Source of the DNA: CAYVFC01 sp964450715
GTDB taxonomy: Bacteria > Myxococcota_A > Polyangia > Polyangiales > JAFGIB01
Reading direction: 5' to 3'
NCBI GenBank assembly: GCA_964450715.1
Contig: CAYVFC010000145.1
Coordinates: 1 to 19,645 of the forward strand
Length of the DNA stretch: 19,645 nucleotides
The notes under the pieces were generated by a model. That model was not told the DNA's origin and searched no databases. It saw only the letters and a list, made by a program, of their open reading frames with translations. This document shows positions 7,672 through 15,681 of this stretch, piece by piece. Made by a program: the position numbers and the translations under genes. Every line of letters begins with the position of its first letter. Within the stretch, counting starts at the first letter, position 1.

Positions 7672-8829
7672 ATGCCTGCCCATGCTATTGACGCGACAGG
7701 TATGGACGAACGCGTTCACACCATCGAGGAGTTGAAAACGGGGATCGAGCTGTCGACGGGATCGCGCCACCGGATCATCGTCGTTCGGCCTCCGGCGACC
7801 GCTCGGGTGCTGGGCAAGGCCTTTCAAACCAACAAAAGCTTCCTTCTTCCTGGAGCGACGACCGGTATGCGTCGGATCCGCGCTCTGCTGAAAAAGCGCT
7901 CCCCGGCTCATCTGCTGGTAGTCGGCCACTGTGACACTACCGGCAAGCACTCGGTCAACGATCCGCTCTCGCTCGAACGCGCGGAGAACGCCCTCGCCTA
8001 TATCGTCGACGACCCCGAGCCATGGCTCAAGATGTACAAATCCGCGATACCGTCGAAGCGTCGGTGGGGTGCGGACGAGGATGGGATGATGCTACAGGCG
8101 TTGCCTGACTACGGAAGCAAGCCCGCGGACGAGGACGCGGTGAGGTGGTTTCAGAGGACCCGCGGACTCAAGGTCGATGGAGACGCCGGGCCGGAAACCC
8201 GCGGGAAGCTGATCGAGGAGTACATGGCGCTGGACGGCCCGTCGTTCGAGTCGCTGGGGGTTCAGGTGGACTTGACGGCGCACGGTTGCGGCGAGCATTT
8301 CCCTTTGGACGAGGGCGGCCGCAAAGTAGAAGTCGAGGCTGAGGACGAGCGCGAGGACTCGCTCGATCGGCGGGTCGAGTTCTTCTTCTTCTCCCGCAAG
8401 CTCGGTATTCAACCACCTCCCCCGGGCCCCAACTCCAAGGCCGATAGCCCCGAGTATCCCGAGTGGCGCAAGATATCCCGGCTCGATTTCGAGACGGTGA
8501 TCGCCGAGGGGGAGGACGACCTGTTTTTACGCTTCCACATCGATCCCACCCAGCTTAACGAGTACCAGGACTCGTTGCGCCTTTTCAGCACCGATGGAAG
8601 CTACGAGATGGTCAAGCTGCTCTCGACCGAGGCCGAGCTGGAGAACGAATACGTGGACGTGGTTTTCACGCGGGTCAGAACCGCGCTTTCCTATTCCCTG
8701 GAAATCACCACGCCTGGCACCGATCCCTACCTGCTGTTCGAGAGCACCCCGTTCGCCGAGCTCGACGGCCTGACCGACCCCGATTCGGATTTCGAAGACC
8801 CTGACCCGCTCGAGCCCGAGCCCGACTAG
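7672..8829 (+). CDS. OmpA-like domain protein with an apparently inserted peptidoglycan-binding domain (385 aa)
   Basis: I chose the ATG at 7672 because GGAG lies just upstream (7665-7668) and the homologous part starts soon after. Residues ~55-112 match the first half of an OmpA C-terminal peptidoglycan-binding domain: LLVVGHCDTTG (Asp88) and LSLERAENALAYI (Arg103), the usual diaminopimelate-contacting positions. Residues ~150-185 match a PG_binding_1 repeat (AVRWFQRTRGLKVDGDAGPE). Residues ~196-245 then supply what looks like the second half of the OmpA domain (VDLTAHGCGEHFPLDEGG, then LDRRVEFFFF). Residues ~268-365 form a beta-rich region (LRLFSTDGSYEMV, YLLFESTPFAEL), followed by an acidic Asp/Glu/Pro tail. 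There is no obvious signal peptide. It precedes the toxin gene by 20 bases in an apparent operon, suggesting a cell-wall-anchoring or wall-binding part of toxin delivery. The domain calls are strong; the role is inferred. Confidence 0.88.
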   Translation: MPAHAIDATGMDERVHTIEELKTGIELSTGSRHRIIVVRPPATARVLGKAFQTNKSFLLPGATTGMRRIRALLKKRSPAHLLVVGHCDTTGKHSVNDPLSLERAENALAYIVDDPEPWLKMYKSAIPSKRRWGADEDGMMLQALPDYGSKPADEDAVRWFQRTRGLKVDGDAGPETRGKLIEEYMALDGPSFESLGVQVDLTAHGCGEHFPLDEGGRKVEVEAEDEREDSLDRRVEFFFFSRKLGIQPPPPGPNSKADSPEYPEWRKISRLDFETVIAEGEDDLFLRFHIDPTQLNEYQDSLRLFSTDGSYEMVKLLSTEAELENEYVDVVFTRVRTALSYSLEITTPGTDPYLLFESTPFAELDGLTDPDSDFEDPDPLEPEPD

Positions 8830-8849
8830 ACGCCGGAAGGAAAGGGTCA

Positions 8850-11522
8850 ATGGGAAACGGGCAACAACAGGCGACCGAAAAGCGACGGTACGTGAAGCAG
8901 CGACCGGCGGGAGACATCAAGGGCTCGACCGTCCACGCCGCAGCCGATAAGCTGCGCTCCATCTATATCTACGTCAACGAAGCGGAGTCGAAGGCGAAGG
9001 ACGACTTCGAGAAAAAGCAAGGCGGCACAGTCACCTTCGTCGGCGCGAACGGTAACAAGCTGACGGCGCTGCTGATCAAGGCCTATTTTCCCGCAGGGAC
9101 TTGGTACGCGAAGCTGAGCGACGAACAAGTGCTCGACGAGCTGACCTGCGCTTACCCGCCGGACCAAGACCAGAAGGTGATCGATACCCTCCACGAACGC
9201 GCGAAGACCGAGCTACTGATCACCTGGGCCCAGCGCGCGGGCGCGCTGCGGCAGATCGAACGACTGCTGCGCGCCTCCCTTGGTCTGACCATCCGCATCG
9301 TCGTCAGCTACGAGCGGGCGGTCGAGGGAAACCCGAAGAGCTTGCCCGAAAAGCTACCGGTTACCGCGGGCGACAACAGCGTGCTCGCCGATCCGGAAGT
9401 GGCGATGCTGTACCTGCTCTTCGTGGAGCACTTCGGTCGCGTCCCGATCGATACCAGTCTGGCTCGGGGCGGCTTGACCGAAAAGGAGATCGCCCAGGTC
9501 GAACAGGACCGTCCGCAGATCATCGAGATCACCGACTTGTTCGTGCAGGCCTTTACCGAGTTCCAGTCGGCAAAAGGCACCGCCGCCGATCCGCCGCCCG
9601 GCCTCGACAGCTTCGACGCCATGACGGAAGCCATCTTCTATCAGCGCTACGCACAAAACGATCTGGCGCGTCGCAACATGCTTGCCATCGGCATCGGCAA
9701 GCTGCTACTCCGCTCATCCGATGGCACGACCGAGCTCATAGATGATATCGGAGTGTTGCGACGGGGCGCTAGCAGCGACCACCGACTCTTGTACGATCGA
9801 TTCGGCGCCGCGGTTCTCGGTTACATGGGCCCTCTCGACACCGAGTACCGCTCCATCGACATGACCAAAGTCGAGCGCGAGTCGTCCATTCCTCGCTTCT
9901 CTATTCAGGTGCAGGACGAATCGCTCTATCGGTTCTTAAGATCGCTAGAACAGCAATTTGCCGACCCGGTGCATGAACTCGAGGCGCTAGCCTCTAGTCT
10001 GTACAAGCATATCGTATTCATCGCCAACGAGATCGCTCGTAGATACAACGGTGAGATCCGAGAGCGTATCATCGAGTTTGCGCCTATCGTGATCGGCTTT
10101 TTCGTCGCCCATGCCGTTGTCGCGCACCTGATTCGACGGGGCCACCCGGCGGCCGCCGCCCTGATGGTTCTGTTGAAGGGTGCCGGTTTACTCTTCGGCA
10201 TCGATTTCGTACTTATCAACATGAAACGGCTGGCCGACGCCGGCCATCATTTCGCCCGCATCGAGGAGCTCAACCGCTCGACTGAAGGCGAGCCCAAGCT
10301 AACCCGGCTTAGCGAACGCCACCTGAGAATGGGAGCAGCTGCCCTACTCGACGCCATGGCCGATTTCATAGCCATGGGCGTGTTGATTCTCGGATCTATC
10401 GGCGTCAAGAAGGGAATCGCGCTCCTTCGCGGGATTCAACAGGCAAAAAAGGCGCGTTCGAAACTGACCATCGAAGACAACCGCGTGGTCGAGATAGAGC
10501 CCCTCAAGGCCGAGACCACGATTCCCGCCCGCATCGAAAACCCTCTCGAAGCAGAGGCGGGGCTCGAGACTCCGGCCCGCAAGGCCAGCCGGGGCAAGCC
10601 CCCGGAAGCACACCCGGTGGAAGAAAGCACGGCGCACATCACCGAGGGACGCCGCGCGGCCGTGCCCGAACAGGCTCCTTTCGAGGCCCAGCGCCCGCGC
10701 GCGCTGGACCAAACCCCGGAAGAGTTCGCCGTAAAAAGCAACGAGGCCGCCCAGCGCGAGCTATACGAGGCCTGCAAAGAGGCCGTTCCCCGCCAGCAGG
10801 CCTTCATCGACGCGCTTCTGGCCGAGCTCAAGCTCGAAGGTGCCGAAGCGCGCTCCCAGGTCAAGCGAGAGAGCTTTGACGAGTTCCGCGACGGCGTAAT
10901 CGACAAGACAACGAAACGAAAGAACTACGAAACGGTCAGCGATATGCACGACATGATCCGCGGACGCATCGACGTGGAGAAGCCGGAGCAGGTCGAAATC
11001 GTATTCGAAGCGTTAGTAAAGCAAAAAAGGGCCAGTGTAGTCGACCAGGCAGAACCCGACGTTCGAGTTGGCGTAGAAAACGGTTACCCCAGGTATCACA
11101 TAGACGTGGTCGATCCGAATACTGGAATCGCGCACGAGTGGCAGATCGGAACCAAGGCAACGACGCGCCTATACGAAACTACCGGTATCGACGTCGGAAA
11201 GGTCAATATCAAGCCGGAAAACCGCAACATTCACGATGTCGAGTATGACGTCTTCAAGGCTCTCCATGAACCGCCGGAGAAACTCGGTGCCAAAGAGGTG
11301 GCACGCCGCAAGCAGCTCGCGGTGGATACCGGTATTCCGGAATACCGGAGAAAAGTCGCCGAGGTCTCCGCCCGTACACTAGAGGAGGACATTCCGACGG
11401 GCGAACTAGAGGCTACCATCAAACAACTACACAAGGAAGCATCCGCCATTCTAAAAGACGTGGTTGAACGGTCGGGCGGGGATCCTAAAGGGATCGAGTT
11501 CGTTGAATCCTTGCTGCACTAA
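8850..11522 (+). CDS. Polymorphic toxin with membrane segments and C-terminal RelA/SpoT-like synthetase domain (890 aa)
   Basis: The ATG at 8850 follows a purine-rich GGAAGGAAAGGG. Residues 1-~400 are an unrecognised, mostly helical region. Hydrophobic segments lie at about 411-429 (IVIGFFVAHAVVAHLI), 433-457 (AAALMVLLKGAGLLFGIDFV) and 500-525 (IAMGVLILGSIGV). A polar, Pro/Glu-rich linker follows (~545-640). The C-terminal ~240 residues resemble a RelA/SpoT nucleotidyltransferase: YETVSDMHDMIRGRI (693-707; compare the DxxGIRI motif), YHIDVVDPNTGIAHEWQIGT (749-768; compare ExQIRT) and NIHDVEYDV (793-801). A toxin of this fold would make (p)ppGpp- or ppApp-like nucleotides in a target cell. The DNA of this tip is somewhat more AT-rich than the rest, as expected for a swappable toxin module. 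The next gene, 25 bases on, is the immunity candidate. Polymorphic-toxin architecture is likely; the enzymatic assignment is by motif reading only. Confidence 0.85.
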   Translation: MGNGQQQATEKRRYVKQRPAGDIKGSTVHAAADKLRSIYIYVNEAESKAKDDFEKKQGGTVTFVGANGNKLTALLIKAYFPAGTWYAKLSDEQVLDELTCAYPPDQDQKVIDTLHERAKTELLITWAQRAGALRQIERLLRASLGLTIRIVVSYERAVEGNPKSLPEKLPVTAGDNSVLADPEVAMLYLLFVEHFGRVPIDTSLARGGLTEKEIAQVEQDRPQIIEITDLFVQAFTEFQSAKGTAADPPPGLDSFDAMTEAIFYQRYAQNDLARRNMLAIGIGKLLLRSSDGTTELIDDIGVLRRGASSDHRLLYDRFGAAVLGYMGPLDTEYRSIDMTKVERESSIPRFSIQVQDESLYRFLRSLEQQFADPVHELEALASSLYKHIVFIANEIARRYNGEIRERIIEFAPIVIGFFVAHAVVAHLIRRGHPAAAALMVLLKGAGLLFGIDFVLINMKRLADAGHHFARIEELNRSTEGEPKLTRLSERHLRMGAAALLDAMADFIAMGVLILGSIGVKKGIALLRGIQQAKKARSKLTIEDNRVVEIEPLKAETTIPARIENPLEAEAGLETPARKASRGKPPEAHPVEESTAHITEGRRAAVPEQAPFEAQRPRALDQTPEEFAVKSNEAAQRELYEACKEAVPRQQAFIDALLAELKLEGAEARSQVKRESFDEFRDGVIDKTTKRKNYETVSDMHDMIRGRIDVEKPEQVEIVFEALVKQKRASVVDQAEPDVRVGVENGYPRYHIDVVDPNTGIAHEWQIGTKATTRLYETTGIDVGKVNIKPENRNIHDVEYDVFKALHEPPEKLGAKEVARRKQLAVDTGIPEYRRKVAEVSARTLEEDIPTGELEATIKQLHKEASAILKDVVERSGGDPKGIEFVESLLH

Positions 11523-11547
11523 TAGCGTTTTGCATGGGGATAGATCC

Positions 11548-11796
11548 GTGAAAGGTAAAAAAATATCATCTGAAAAGCTCAAGGGGTACACGATTGACCA
11601 TAGCACCGACCGCTACGCCGCTCCTTCGCACAGTACCGGTACGATGATCTGCTCGATCGACCCAGGTGATCACGTCAGGTTCTGGACCATGGAATGGGAA
11701 TGCACCCATTGTGGAAATACTTTTCGGCACTACAGCGCCAAATTCCACGACCTGATGCGCGAGGTGCTCGCCGACAACGGCATCGACGCGAAGTAA
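11548..11796 (+). CDS. Small CxxC protein, candidate immunity protein (82 aa)
   Basis: The reading frame is open from further upstream, overlapping the toxin gene. The best start is GTG at 11548-11550, because GGGGA (11536-11540) lies 7 bases before it and the protein then begins (M)KGKKISSEKLKGYTIDHS. The 82-residue product has a CTHCGNTF motif, followed by FRHYSAKFHDLMREVL, which could be half of a zinc-binding site. I do not recognise a family. It follows the toxin gene by 25 bases on the same strand, and its 5' part is distinctly AT-rich compared with the neighbourhood. Position and base composition suggest immunity to the RelA/SpoT-like toxin. A transcriptional role for a small zinc-ribbon-like protein is the alternative. 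Confidence 0.65.
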   Translation: MKGKKISSEKLKGYTIDHSTDRYAAPSHSTGTMICSIDPGDHVRFWTMEWECTHCGNTFRHYSAKFHDLMREVLADNGIDAK

Positions 11797-11826
11797 TGGC
11801 GCTCACAGCGTTCAAAACCGAAGGTT

Positions 11827-12690
11827 CTACGGGTCGGGCTGCGCATTCGGCTCGGAGAAGGTGAACTGGCACTTCCCCTCGGCGATATCCGAGAGCCGGA
11901 CCAGGCCATTGGGGTCCACTGCGCCGCTGCGAGAGGTACCGTCGGGCAAGCGCACCTCGAACAAAAGACCTTGAGGGAGCGGGCGTTCCGCCTCGTCGAG
12001 GATCTCTAGCTCGATCCAGCCTTCCTGGAGCGCATCGAGATCGACGTCGGCCGTTGGCGGTTGCTCCTCGCCTCGCTCCTCGGCGACCCGGAAGTTGTAC
12101 TGCCCCCCGGGAACCGGGTCGGAGTAATAGTAGGCGTCGGCGCCGAGCTTGCCCTGCTGCGTCTGCTCCTTCGGATCGGTCAGCGCGTACGCGATCCCGC
12201 CGACGGGTTGCTGGCGCTGATCCACCACCTCCAGCTCGACGAAGTGGGGCTCTTCGGGCTTGACGGGCTCCGGTTGGTAGAAAAGGGCGGGGTCGGGAGG
12301 CCGGGAAAACAGCTCCGGGTCGCTCTCGCCGGATGGCATGGGCCGGTCGATGCGCACCATGGTCAGCCTGCCCCCGAGCTCGTCCATCTCGCGAACCACC
12401 TCGGCGACCAGCTCCGGGTCTCGCAGCAGCGGCAGGCGCGCGGCTACCCCCGGGTACCACGACAGGAAGTTCCTGAGCGCGGCGCCGCCCACGCTGCCGG
12501 TCTTAACAAAATCCTCCAGCGCCTGCCGGGCCTCGAAGCCGGAGACCCGCTCGAGCCTGTCGCCTCCCGCGATGGTTCGAAGCGGCGCCCGCTCGACCAG
12601 GTAGTAGTCGAAGAAGAGCCCCACCGACCAGACGGCGAGCCGGGGATGCAGGGTAGCGAGAACGGCAAATGGATCGATCGGCCCGTTCAT
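11827..12690 (-). CDS. Protein with two VgrG-tail-like beta domains (287 aa)
   Basis: The ATG is at 12688-12690 with only a weak GAGAG upstream. Residues 1-~115 form a helical domain with no family I can name (NGPIDPFAVLATLHPRLAVW). A Pro/Glu-rich linker follows (~116-147). Two similar beta-sandwich-like domains come next: ~149-203 (FVELEVVDQRQQPVGGIAYA) and ~224-279 (WIELEILDEAERPLPQGLLF, with PDGTSRSGAVDPNGLVRL). The second closely resembles the carboxypeptidase-regulatory-like tail found at the C-terminus of many VgrG spike proteins. There is no signal peptide. The gene is convergent with the toxin/immunity unit, with 30 bases between the stop codons. It may be a spike adaptor or effector-docking protein of the same secretion system; that link is inferred from the shared domain and neighbourhood. 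There is no obvious terminator hairpin in the convergent gap. Confidence 0.82.
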   Translation of the reverse strand: MNGPIDPFAVLATLHPRLAVWSVGLFFDYYLVERAPLRTIAGGDRLERVSGFEARQALEDFVKTGSVGGAALRNFLSWYPGVAARLPLLRDPELVAEVVREMDELGGRLTMVRIDRPMPSGESDPELFSRPPDPALFYQPEPVKPEEPHFVELEVVDQRQQPVGGIAYALTDPKEQTQQGKLGADAYYYSDPVPGGQYNFRVAEERGEEQPPTADVDLDALQEGWIELEILDEAERPLPQGLLFEVRLPDGTSRSGAVDPNGLVRLSDIAEGKCQFTFSEPNAQPDP

Positions 12691-12829
12691 GGGAATTCGG
12701 CTCTCGTGACGCGAAAAAGCGAGCTCCCCTCCTACCAGGGGTTATAGCGAACCCCGGGACAAAAGCCATATCAGACTCGAAGAACTCTACGATCTCTACG
12801 CACACGCCCTCGTCGAGCACCTCCTCGCT

Positions 12830-14119
12830 CTAGAATAAATACTTACCCTCTAGGTATATTCCTAGATCGGAACCGGTACCCGGAAGGTAGTTGGGAAAGG
12901 GATCCTCCAGGGTAGAGAGGAAGTCTTCGGGGTAGCCGACGGCGTAGGCGGCGTCATTTTGGCGGCGATAGATGTTACAGTTCTTGCTGACGGTCACGCC
13001 GACCCAGTAGGTTTCGCCTCCTTCGAGCACGGGCAGCGCGCCCGGTATATCCAGGTGATTGCCTAGCCCGGTCATCTCGATCGACGTCCCGGCCACGTAA
13101 TAGCCCGGCTGGGCGATCGTCGTATTTCCGGGCCCCGGTCTTTGCCGCTCGTCCCAGATGGTCATACGTATTTGAGTGGAGCTCTCATCGCAGGATGTGA
13201 GAAGCGTATGTAGAGAAAAGAGCAGGAGATCCTGAGGGACGTATATCGGCACGATTCTCCAGAAGTCCGCACTGAGCGAGGTGGACCCCCACTCGTCGCC
13301 GCTAACGTCTTTGTTACCCAAAAACTCGATCGCGCTATCGACGCACTCGCCGTCCCTACACACTTCCCATTCCGTACCGCTCGTAGCCTCGCATTCCGTG
13401 GTGTCCCCGTACTCTCCGTTGTACTCGCACTCCTCGAAGGCATTCTGGCCTTCGACGCAATGAGCGGTACCGTAAGCACATCTACCGGCACAGCTGTCCG
13501 GGTAGCAGGTAAGGCCATCCGCCGCGCAGTCGGTCGTATCGGTTCCCCAGGCACCCAAGCTGGTACAGGTGTTCATCGTGGCCGGGTCCTCGCACCGGGT
13601 CTCGGTATTCGGAACGCAGTCCGCGCAGCGGCCCTCACCGACGCATACCGAGCAGACCCGGTCGAGGTCAAAGCCGCCCGTCGCATCGCACAGCTCGCGA
13701 TTGTCGCCCGAGCAGCGCGCGCGCCCCTCGGCGCACTCGCCACCGCAAGCCGCCCCGTTTCCCGGGTCGAAGCAGGTCTGACCCCAGGCCCCGTTGTCCC
13801 GGCAATCGTCCGTGACCCAGCGCTCGTCCATGCAGGAGTACAGAACCTGCCCCTCACAGAAGGAGTCGCCCGTCTCGCACTCGCCCGATCCCACGCCATC
13901 GTCCGCGTCCGCGTCCGCTCCCTCCCCGGCACCGCCCCCCGCGCCTCCGCCCGCGGCAACACCCGCGTCGCTTTCCCCCGCGCCCTCGCCCTCGCACTCG
14001 CATTCCTCGCACTCTCCCCCTCCCCCGGAACCGACCCCCCGCTCGGGGCTCGTCTGCGAACCGCAGACACTGACCAGCAGCGCAATTGCCAACCAAACGC
14101 CTCGAGCAAGACCTCTCAT
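12830..14119 (-). CDS. Cysteine-rich lipoprotein, tandem paralogue 1 (429 aa)
   Basis: A predicted secreted, lipid-anchored surface protein. The signal peptide MRGLARGVWLAIALLVSVC ends at Cys19. Val at -1 makes this a poor lipobox, whereas the two paralogues have Ala there. Residues ~35-80 are an acidic Gly/Ala/Glu/Cys stalk. Residues ~80-260 are cysteine-rich repeats of the form CxxGxxxC...CDxxGxW. The last ~165 residues are a beta-rich, cysteine-poor domain with FWRIVPIYVPQDLLLFSLHT and YWVGVTVSKNCNIYRRQ, perhaps of the choice-of-anchor type, but I cannot place it firmly. GGAGAGAGG precedes the ATG. Residues 1-170 are almost identical to paralogue 2, and the rest is unrelated. It is last of three co-oriented copies, separated from paralogue 2 by 257 bases containing a transposase remnant. 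The function is unknown; adhesion or environmental binding is plausible. Confidence 0.87.
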   Translation of the reverse strand: MRGLARGVWLAIALLVSVCGSQTSPERGVGSGGGGECEECECEGEGAGESDAGVAAGGGAGGGAGEGADADADDGVGSGECETGDSFCEGQVLYSCMDERWVTDDCRDNGAWGQTCFDPGNGAACGGECAEGRARCSGDNRELCDATGGFDLDRVCSVCVGEGRCADCVPNTETRCEDPATMNTCTSLGAWGTDTTDCAADGLTCYPDSCAGRCAYGTAHCVEGQNAFEECEYNGEYGDTTECEATSGTEWEVCRDGECVDSAIEFLGNKDVSGDEWGSTSLSADFWRIVPIYVPQDLLLFSLHTLLTSCDESSTQIRMTIWDERQRPGPGNTTIAQPGYYVAGTSIEMTGLGNHLDIPGALPVLEGGETYWVGVTVSKNCNIYRRQNDAAYAVGYPEDFLSTLEDPFPNYLPGTGSDLGIYLEGKYLF

Positions 14120-14131
14120 ACCTCTCTCCTA
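13611..14131 (-). repeat. Near-identical 5' block shared with paralogue 2 (copy A)
   Basis: Bases 13611-14131 match 15158-15672 almost perfectly, with one 6-bp length difference in the acidic stalk and a few substitutions. The block runs from just upstream of the ATG to the codons for CADCVP, where similarity ends abruptly. The neighbouring 3' halves of the two genes show no similar DNA. A sharp boundary of this kind suggests recent gene conversion or duplication with replacement of the 3' end. Confidence 0.9.
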
Positions 14132-14191
14132 ACCCTTCCGGCCGCTAAAAGCCATCGCTGGTCATCGACCGCGGGCCGATAGCCGATAGCC

Positions 14192-14330
14192 GTCCTGCCG
14201 CTCGATATTGCGGGCGGTCACGGTTTGCAGAACGCCTCCGGCCTCCGTTCGCAGCCCTCTCGGTATACCGAGAGTTTCTCCCCGCATACGGAGGACAAAT
14301 AACCGAAATGTTCGCCCGGTCCCCTCATCC
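14192..14330 (-). pseudogene. Decayed 5' end of a REP-type transposase
   Basis: Minus-strand translation of 14192-14266 gives IPRGLRTEAGGVLQTVTARN followed by IERQD. This aligns with MPRGPRLDAEGVLQHVMARG, followed by IEKRD, in the leftmost transposase. The initiation position is again ATA. A perfect 18-base palindrome, CTCTCGGTATACCGAGAG (14257-14274), surrounds that codon. Upstream, near 14316-14325, GGGGACCGGGC corresponds to the GGGGACGGGGC leader motif. The remnant occupies most of the 257-base space between lipoprotein paralogues 2 and 1. Confidence 0.7.
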
Positions 14331-14376
14331 TCATCCCATTGAGCCTAGCCATTTCGCTATTCCTTTCCGCTATGAG

Positions 14377-15660
14377 CTACAGTAACCTCTGGACCTTCAT
14401 CCAAAGAGAAATCTCGCCGTATTGCTCGGCTGTCATACCAATGCCCGTTGTGAGACTGAACGGTGATTGGAACTCCAGCCCGCCCTCTCGATAGCTACCC
14501 GCGGCGGTGGATTGGTTCAGATAGACCTTTGGGTTCTGACCGGCATATTTCGCGACGTACGCGACGATCCAGTACAGCGTGTTTGCGGTGAGTTGTATGT
14601 CGGCCGGCAGGGAGCTCGTCCGAGGGTTGTAGTTTTCATCATTTGCGATGGGGCCAAAGCGGACCGTCGAATTGACCAGCGCCGCAGGTTCTCCGCCAAC
14701 GTTTTCATGTAGCCCGAGATAGACATCACCTCCGACGGAATCCGATGTCATAAAGATTCCGAGTCCGAGCAACTCGACCGCATAATCGGGGGTCAACACC
14801 GGTTGTGCATAGATGTAGTTATTCGAAAGACCAAGAGTGGCTTCCCCGGTGCCGGAATTATTACCGATATCGTCTGGGGGATTGGGAACGCAGGCGCCGT
14901 CACTACAGTAGAAGTCTGGCGTCTCGCAGCTGTCCCCGTTCTGGACGTATGTGCCCGTGCTGTCGCAGATCATGGGCGTCTGGTCGTTGCACATACCCCG
15001 CCCTTCTGCGCACTCGCCGCCGCAGCGGTCGTCCAGACAGGTGTAACCGTCCGGCGCATTGAGGGCGTGACAATCGGTTGCCAACGTCGACCACCTGCCC
15101 GAAACGGTACAGCTTCTGAGATACCGGCGGTCGGGATCGCACATATCGGGACCGTCGGGAACGCAGTCCGCGCAGCGGCCCTCACCGACGCATACCGAGC
15201 AGACCCGGTCGAGGTCAAAGCCGCCCGTCGCATCGCACAGCTCGCGATTGTCGCCCGAGCAGCGCGCGCGCCCCTCGGCGCACTCGCCACCGCAAGCCGC
15301 CCCGTTTCCCGGGTCGAAGCAGGTCTGACCCCAGGCCCCGTTGTCCCGGCAATCGTCCGTGACCCAGCGCTCGTCCATGCAGGAGTACAGAACCTGCCCC
15401 TCACAGAAGGAGTCGCCCGTCTCGCACTCGCCCGATCCCACGCCATCGTCCGCGTCCGCGTCCGCTCCCTCCCCGGCACCGCCCCCCGCGCCTCCGCCCG
15501 CGGCAACACCCGCGTCGCTTTCCCCCGCGCCCTCGCACTCGCATTCCTCGCACTCTCCCCCTCCCCCGAAACCGACCCCCCGCTCGGGGCTCGTCTGCGA
15601 ACCGCAGGCATTGACCAGCAGCGCGATTGCCAACCAGACGCCTCGAGCAAGACCTCTCAT
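14377..15660 (-). CDS. Cysteine-rich lipoprotein, tandem paralogue 2 (427 aa)
   Basis: The signal peptide MRGLARGVWLAIALLVNAC ends in an acceptable lipobox, Cys19. Next come the acidic Gly/Ala/Cys stalk (~35-78) and cysteine repeats (~78-255), whose first half (to CADCVP, residue ~168) is almost identical to paralogue 1. It then changes to new sequence (DGPDMCDPDRRYLRSCTVSG). The C-terminal ~165 residues are a beta-rich domain (AVELLGLGIFMTSDSVGGDV, LYWIVAYVAKYAGQNPKVYL, ending MKVQRLL). They share a general plan with paralogue 3 (YLxLHExxxGxPxAxxN and YWIVAxxxK) but not with paralogue 1. That pattern resembles choice-of-anchor domains, which is a tentative call. GGAGAGAGG precedes the ATG. 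It lies 21 bases after the stop of paralogue 3, so the two are probably co-transcribed. Confidence 0.88.
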   Translation of the reverse strand: MRGLARGVWLAIALLVNACGSQTSPERGVGFGGGGECEECECEGAGESDAGVAAGGGAGGGAGEGADADADDGVGSGECETGDSFCEGQVLYSCMDERWVTDDCRDNGAWGQTCFDPGNGAACGGECAEGRARCSGDNRELCDATGGFDLDRVCSVCVGEGRCADCVPDGPDMCDPDRRYLRSCTVSGRWSTLATDCHALNAPDGYTCLDDRCGGECAEGRGMCNDQTPMICDSTGTYVQNGDSCETPDFYCSDGACVPNPPDDIGNNSGTGEATLGLSNNYIYAQPVLTPDYAVELLGLGIFMTSDSVGGDVYLGLHENVGGEPAALVNSTVRFGPIANDENYNPRTSSLPADIQLTANTLYWIVAYVAKYAGQNPKVYLNQSTAAGSYREGGLEFQSPFSLTTGIGMTAEQYGEISLWMKVQRLL

Positions 15661-15672
15661 GCCTCTCTCCTA
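15158..15672 (-). repeat. Near-identical 5' block shared with paralogue 1 (copy B)
   Basis: This is the counterpart of 13611-14131. It includes the ribosome binding site, signal peptide, stalk and first cysteine repeats. The two copies are direct repeats about 1.54 kb apart, so recombination between them would remove the 3' half of paralogue 2 and fuse its 5' half to the paralogue 1 tail. Confidence 0.9.
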
Positions 15673-15681
15673 CCGCTGCTC

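Noticed and set aside
11797..11826. Possible terminator between the convergent immunity and VgrG-tail-like genes
   Set aside because: The 30-base gap shows no stable inverted repeat followed by a T run in either direction.
12503..12820. 105-aa minus-strand frame beginning at a GTG after GAGGAG, just downstream of lipoprotein paralogue 1
   Set aside because: It overlaps the 287-aa gene by about 190 bases in another frame, and its second half is Arg-rich shadow sequence. The ribosome-binding-like GAGGAG is probably chance.
13460..14182. 240-aa plus-strand frame opposite lipoprotein paralogue 1 (and its equivalent at 14803-15705)
   Set aside because: Both simply mirror the repeated cysteine-rich coding sequence on the other strand. 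The lipoprotein frame has a signal peptide, lipobox and ribosome binding site.
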